IMG/VR virus record: IMGVR_UViG_3300022074_000108
Location: 1 to 42,605 of that record
Reading direction: 5' to 3' (one strand)
Origin: a virus
Length of the DNA: 42,605 nt
The position numbers were made by a program, and so were the translations under genes. Below the pieces are notes generated by a model. It was not told the DNA's origin. It worked only from the letters and a program-made list of their open reading frames with translations, and did no database searches. Below are positions 39,282 through 42,605 of this stretch, piece by piece. The stretch's first letter is position 1. Each line of letters opens with the position of its first letter.

Positions 39282-42242
39282 ATGGCAGATTATTTCGCAA
39301 ATGACCCAACTCCAGGAGGTGGAACAGATGGTTCTGATTACTTTGCAAGTGATCCTACTCCAGGAAGTAGTTTAATAGAGGTAGCCCCAGAACTAACCAC
39401 GGATCAAGGCACTTCTTTAATTCCTATAGAGGGTGGTGATATTGGTGATGTATTATCAGATGCAGTAACAAAATTTGGTTTTACGCAAATGCCTCTTTTA
39501 TCACAAGCTAAAGGTTTAGCATTAGAGGGTGAGGATGGTCTTGCTAGTGAAGCTGATAGTTTATATAACAAAACATTAGAACTTTATAGCAAAGAAAATG
39601 CTCGCATAGATAATGTACTAAAAGATAAGTTTGGTGGTCGTTATGCAGGAGAAGACAGTGTAGGTGAGATATCTCTTAATGTCCGTGATGGATTAGCTAG
39701 ACGTAGAAAATTTGCAGACCGTATGGCTTATTTTAAAAGAATGTATCCTGATGGTAAATACTATAAAACGAATGTAGGTGGTAATAAGACTGAAGAGTTA
39801 TATCAATTAGAAAAAGATGGTGATGTTTTTAGAGTAGATCCTAATGGTGGGTTTAGTGATTTTGCAGGAGACTTTGGTGATTTTTTAGGAACAGTTGGTA
39901 CAGCTTCTACTGCTGGAGCTATATTAGGTTCTTTTTACTCTCCTTTTGTAGGTACAGCAGGAGGCTCATTAGTAGGGCAGATGCTAGATGAATACTTTAC
40001 TGATGAAGGTATAGAATATGAAGATGGTAAAGCGTTCTGGCAAACCTATTCTAATGATAAAGCTCTCATGGCTGGAGTAGAAGGTATTATTAATAAGGCA
40101 CTTCCAGGAATGGGAAGATACTTTATAGGTAAAATTAATAATGAAGGGGGTGTGCCTCTCAATTTTGCTACAAAAAAGACAGCGGCTGAAGCTTTAGATG
40201 CACAAAAGTTTGCACAAAAAGCGGGACTGCCTTTACTCAGTATTGCACAACTTACCGACAGTACAGTTATAAAAAAGTTAGCAAATCAGCTTACTGGAAC
40301 TTCTGACCTGATAACAAAAAAGATGAGTAAACAAAACCTTGCTCTTTTTAATAAACTAAAAACAGAAGTAGATAAAGATTATGATACTTTAAGTCAAGCT
40401 AGTCTTGTTAATTACTTAAACCTATATAAGAAAAAATTATTAGATGATACAGTAGATGCTGTAAAAACGGCTGACCCAAACAGTTTAGTTGGCAAGGTTG
40501 ATTTTGAAGATTTAGTAACAGATGTTAATAAATTTAAAGAAGGATATGACGTACTTATAGACAAAACTTTTAAACTGGCTATGCAAACTGCCAAGAAAGA
40601 TAAAGTTGTTTTTAATTTAAAAGATATAAAAGAAACAGCAGAGAACGTATTATCTGGTGTCCAGATTAAAATGGCTGAGAAAAGTGCAAAAGGTAATAAT
40701 ATATATCAACGTATTGGTGGTTCACTGCAAGGCGATATTGGGGCTTTATTACAACAACTTAGAAAAGCAGATCCTAACGTAGGTACTATACAAGTAGAAA
40801 CGTTTGGCACTAAAAGAACATTTGATTCTCTTAAACAAATGCTTTCTATTAGAAATAAACTATCAGAGATAGCTGGAGAGGCTGGAGATAGAAACGCAAT
40901 AGAAATGATAAAAGCTATTGATGCTACTTTAGAAAAGCCTTTGTCTGGTGGTACTAACTTTTTAAAACATTTGACTGATGCAAGAAAACTTACAAAAGAT
41001 AAAAGCGATATTGTGAATTTTACAAGCCTAGCTTCTTTGTTCAATAAAAGGGCTGGACTTAATGTTGAAAAAACTATGGATTCAATATTTAATGGTAAAA
41101 CAAATGCGACAGATATTAATTTATTAGCCAAGTTTATGCAAGTAGCTGATGGAGTGACAGACAAATCAGGTAAGCAGATTATACAAAAAAGTCAAGGTAA
41201 GGTCATGAAAGACTTACAAGATGGATTTGTGCAATACATACTTGAAAGCGGAGAAAATGCTGGAAAAGTATTATTTGATTTAAAAACGAATAAAAGTAAA
41301 TTGTATGAAAAGCTTGTTCCTCATGCACCGACTAGAGAAGCATTAGAAAAACTATCGTTAAAGTCTGCACAATTACAAAACAGTGGAGCTCAAAAAGCAT
41401 TAGCCCAAGAAATGAATAATGCAGAAGCTTCTTTCAGCTTACTGGCACAATCTACTGGTAAAGAAGTAGATAATATGATCGCCGCAAAAGGTGGTAAAAA
41501 CGGTAAGTTTGCAAGTGATATAAGAAGAGCAATACTTAATAAAATTATGGTTAAGAATAATATAGTAGACCAAGCAGAAGGTTCAGGCAGAATTGTTCTT
41601 AACTCACCAATGTTTGCAAAAGAATTAAGTAATCTAACTTCAGGTGTAGGTGAATTTTCACAATTTAAATCTTTGTTTCCAAAACAGTATACTAAAGCAT
41701 TAGAGGACAGACGTTTATACAGCTTCTTTATAGAGGGTGGGACAGACCCAGGAGCTTCTATCGCTACTGGTGCTGTTGTTGGTCAATTAAGACAAGGAAG
41801 ACCTATTGAGTTTGCTAAAACAATGTTCGTGAGTAATGTTCTTGCAGGATTTTTAGCTAAACCTCCTAGTGTTGTTCAACTACAAAAGATACATGACACA
41901 CAACCTTTGTTTGGTCGTCGTGATAAAGTGTTTGGTGCAATGACAGCTATGCTAACAAGTCTTGAAAGAGAGTTAGATCTTCCAGGAATACCTAGTCCAG
42001 CGACTGGGTCTGAAGAAACATTAGAAGAGGAAGTTGGAAGAACTGGTACAACACCTTTGTCTGGAGATAAAATATCTGTAAACACAATTACACCGAATAC
42101 ATTAAACCTGAATCTTCCCGAAGTGTCGGGTGGAGGTTCGTCTAGTACTCCTCCAAGAACCACGAACTTTGCCTCATTGTTTCCATTTGACACTACGGGA
42201 GGAGCAATACAAAGCAGAGCAGGAATAGGCGGATTAGTATGA
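39282..42242 (+). CDS. Large internal virion/ejection protein
   Basis: The 986-residue protein is likely the counterpart of T7 gp16. It begins with a tandem repeat DYFANDPTPG / DYFASDPTPG (residues 3-12 and 19-28). A Gly/Ala-rich hydrophobic stretch near 205-235 (GTVGTASTAGAILGSFYSPF) could span a membrane; long helices follow, and the C-terminus is Pro/Thr/Ser-rich. No transglycosylase motif was found. It ends by ATGA overlap with the lysozyme gene. Confidence 0.65.
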   Translation: MADYFANDPTPGGGTDGSDYFASDPTPGSSLIEVAPELTTDQGTSLIPIEGGDIGDVLSDAVTKFGFTQMPLLSQAKGLALEGEDGLASEADSLYNKTLELYSKENARIDNVLKDKFGGRYAGEDSVGEISLNVRDGLARRRKFADRMAYFKRMYPDGKYYKTNVGGNKTEELYQLEKDGDVFRVDPNGGFSDFAGDFGDFLGTVGTASTAGAILGSFYSPFVGTAGGSLVGQMLDEYFTDEGIEYEDGKAFWQTYSNDKALMAGVEGIINKALPGMGRYFIGKINNEGGVPLNFATKKTAAEALDAQKFAQKAGLPLLSIAQLTDSTVIKKLANQLTGTSDLITKKMSKQNLALFNKLKTEVDKDYDTLSQASLVNYLNLYKKKLLDDTVDAVKTADPNSLVGKVDFEDLVTDVNKFKEGYDVLIDKTFKLAMQTAKKDKVVFNLKDIKETAENVLSGVQIKMAEKSAKGNNIYQRIGGSLQGDIGALLQQLRKADPNVGTIQVETFGTKRTFDSLKQMLSIRNKLSEIAGEAGDRNAIEMIKAIDATLEKPLSGGTNFLKHLTDARKLTKDKSDIVNFTSLASLFNKRAGLNVEKTMDSIFNGKTNATDINLLAKFMQVADGVTDKSGKQIIQKSQGKVMKDLQDGFVQYILESGENAGKVLFDLKTNKSKLYEKLVPHAPTREALEKLSLKSAQLQNSGAQKALAQEMNNAEASFSLLAQSTGKEVDNMIAAKGGKNGKFASDIRRAILNKIMVKNNIVDQAEGSGRIVLNSPMFAKELSNLTSGVGEFSQFKSLFPKQYTKALEDRRLYSFFIEGGTDPGASIATGAVVGQLRQGRPIEFAKTMFVSNVLAGFLAKPPSVVQLQKIHDTQPLFGRRDKVFGAMTAMLTSLERELDLPGIPSPATGSEETLEEEVGRTGTTPLSGDKISVNTITPNTLNLNLPEVSGGGSSSTPPRTTNFASLFPFDTTGGAIQSRAGIGGLV

Positions 42243-42605
42243 ACATAGAACAATTACAAAAAGAATTAACTGAGGATGAAGGTTGTAAGCATGAGGTTTA
42301 CAATGATCATTTAGGATTACCGACTTTTGGTATTGGTCATTTAGTAACTGAGTGGGATGATGAGTATGGTAAACCAGTTGGTACAGAAGTATCTGAAGAA
42401 CGTGTAAATGAATGTTTTGCAAAAGATATAGAAACAACAATAGCTGATTGTAAAATACTATATTCTAATTTTGATAAATTACCCGAAGAAGCACAACTCA
42501 TACTTTGTAATATGATGTTTAATATGGGTAGACCTCGTTTAACTAAGTTTAGAAAAATGAATTTAGCTATTGCTGTTGAAGATTATATAGAAGCTTCAAT
42601 ACAAA
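42239..42605 (+). CDS. T4-type lysozyme (endolysin), 3'-truncated by window edge
   Basis: The first 122 residues are present. The GH24 catalytic triad matches T4 lysozyme in spacing: E14 (TEDEGC), D23 (VYND) and T29 (LPTFGIGH), i.e. E-9-D-6-T. The N-terminus MNIEQLQKEL has no signal peptide, so release would need the holin at 17157. It starts on the stop of the previous gene. The remaining C-terminal lobe lies outside the window. Confidence 0.9.
   Translation, partial: MNIEQLQKELTEDEGCKHEVYNDHLGLPTFGIGHLVTEWDDEYGKPVGTEVSEERVNECFAKDIETTIADCKILYSNFDKLPEEAQLILCNMMFNMGRPRLTKFRKMNLAIAVEDYIEASIQ

Noticed and set aside
40706-41164. Antisense 152-codon frame within the 39282 gene
   Set aside because: Shadow of the coding frame, no ribosome binding site, opposite to all other transcription.
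41876-42253. Antisense 125-codon frame at the end of the 39282 gene
   Set aside because: Shadow frame opposite a Pro/Thr/Ser-rich coding tail; no start signals.
1-42605. tRNA genes, CRISPR arrays, insertion sequences, integrase or attachment sites
   Set aside because: No T-loop-like GTTCRANNC with matching arms, no regularly spaced repeats, and no transposase or recombinase motifs were seen.

Overview
The window is about 42.6 kb of an AT-rich, lytic-type double-stranded DNA phage. Essentially all genes lie on the + strand, are packed with overlapping stop/start codons, and have no visible integrase, tRNA or CRISPR. A family A DNA polymerase, short-tail (podovirus-like) adaptor and nozzle proteins, very long internal virion proteins, a GroES-like protein just upstream of the scaffold, and many small marine-phage families point to a marine podovirus, probably of the HMO-2011-like group infecting AT-rich alphaproteobacteria (SAR11/SAR116 type). 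The placement is inference from gene content; no search was run.

Layout. (1) 1-8234: replication and nucleotide metabolism plus small early genes. It starts inside the DNA polymerase, followed by a YfbR-like HD nucleotidase, zinc-ribbon proteins, an HTH protein, a MazG-like pyrophosphohydrolase and over a dozen small unknown proteins, with recurring promoter-like gaps and one 240-base gap (4122-4361) that folds like a structured RNA. (2) 8368-11736: an accessory island between the small and large terminase genes. It holds mostly single-gene units with their own promoters or terminators: an unknown protein, a PD-(D/E)XK nuclease, a conserved 'MSTRA' protein, two tiny membrane proteins, and a remarkable gene at 10969-11508. 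(3) 11737-21760: packaging and head (large terminase, portal, holin, small basic proteins, GroES-like protein, scaffold, capsid decoration-like protein, major capsid), ending in a terminator. (4) 21823-34241: tail and appendage module (adaptors, fibre-like proteins, a virion protein with a cupredoxin-like site, two 2OG-Fe(II) oxygenases, nozzle protein). (5) 34289-42605: internal virion/ejection proteins and the start of a T4-type lysozyme.

The outstanding observation is at 10850-11586. The transcription unit of the 10969 gene contains no GA and no TC dinucleotide from just after its ribosome binding site to beyond its terminator (about 625 consecutive steps; roughly 45-50 would be expected at the neighbouring rate). 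The only two exceptions in the surrounding 737 bases lie at the -10 box and in the Shine-Dalgarno sequence. As a result the protein has no Asp or Glu. Because GA and TC are reverse complements, the constraint is strand-symmetric, as if the unit must be invisible to something that reads GA/TC in duplex nucleic acid. A second genome-scale signal is that I found no GCAGC or GCTGC (GCWGC) anywhere in the window; Ala-Ala pairs are instead written GCGGCG or GCCGC. All counts were made by eye.
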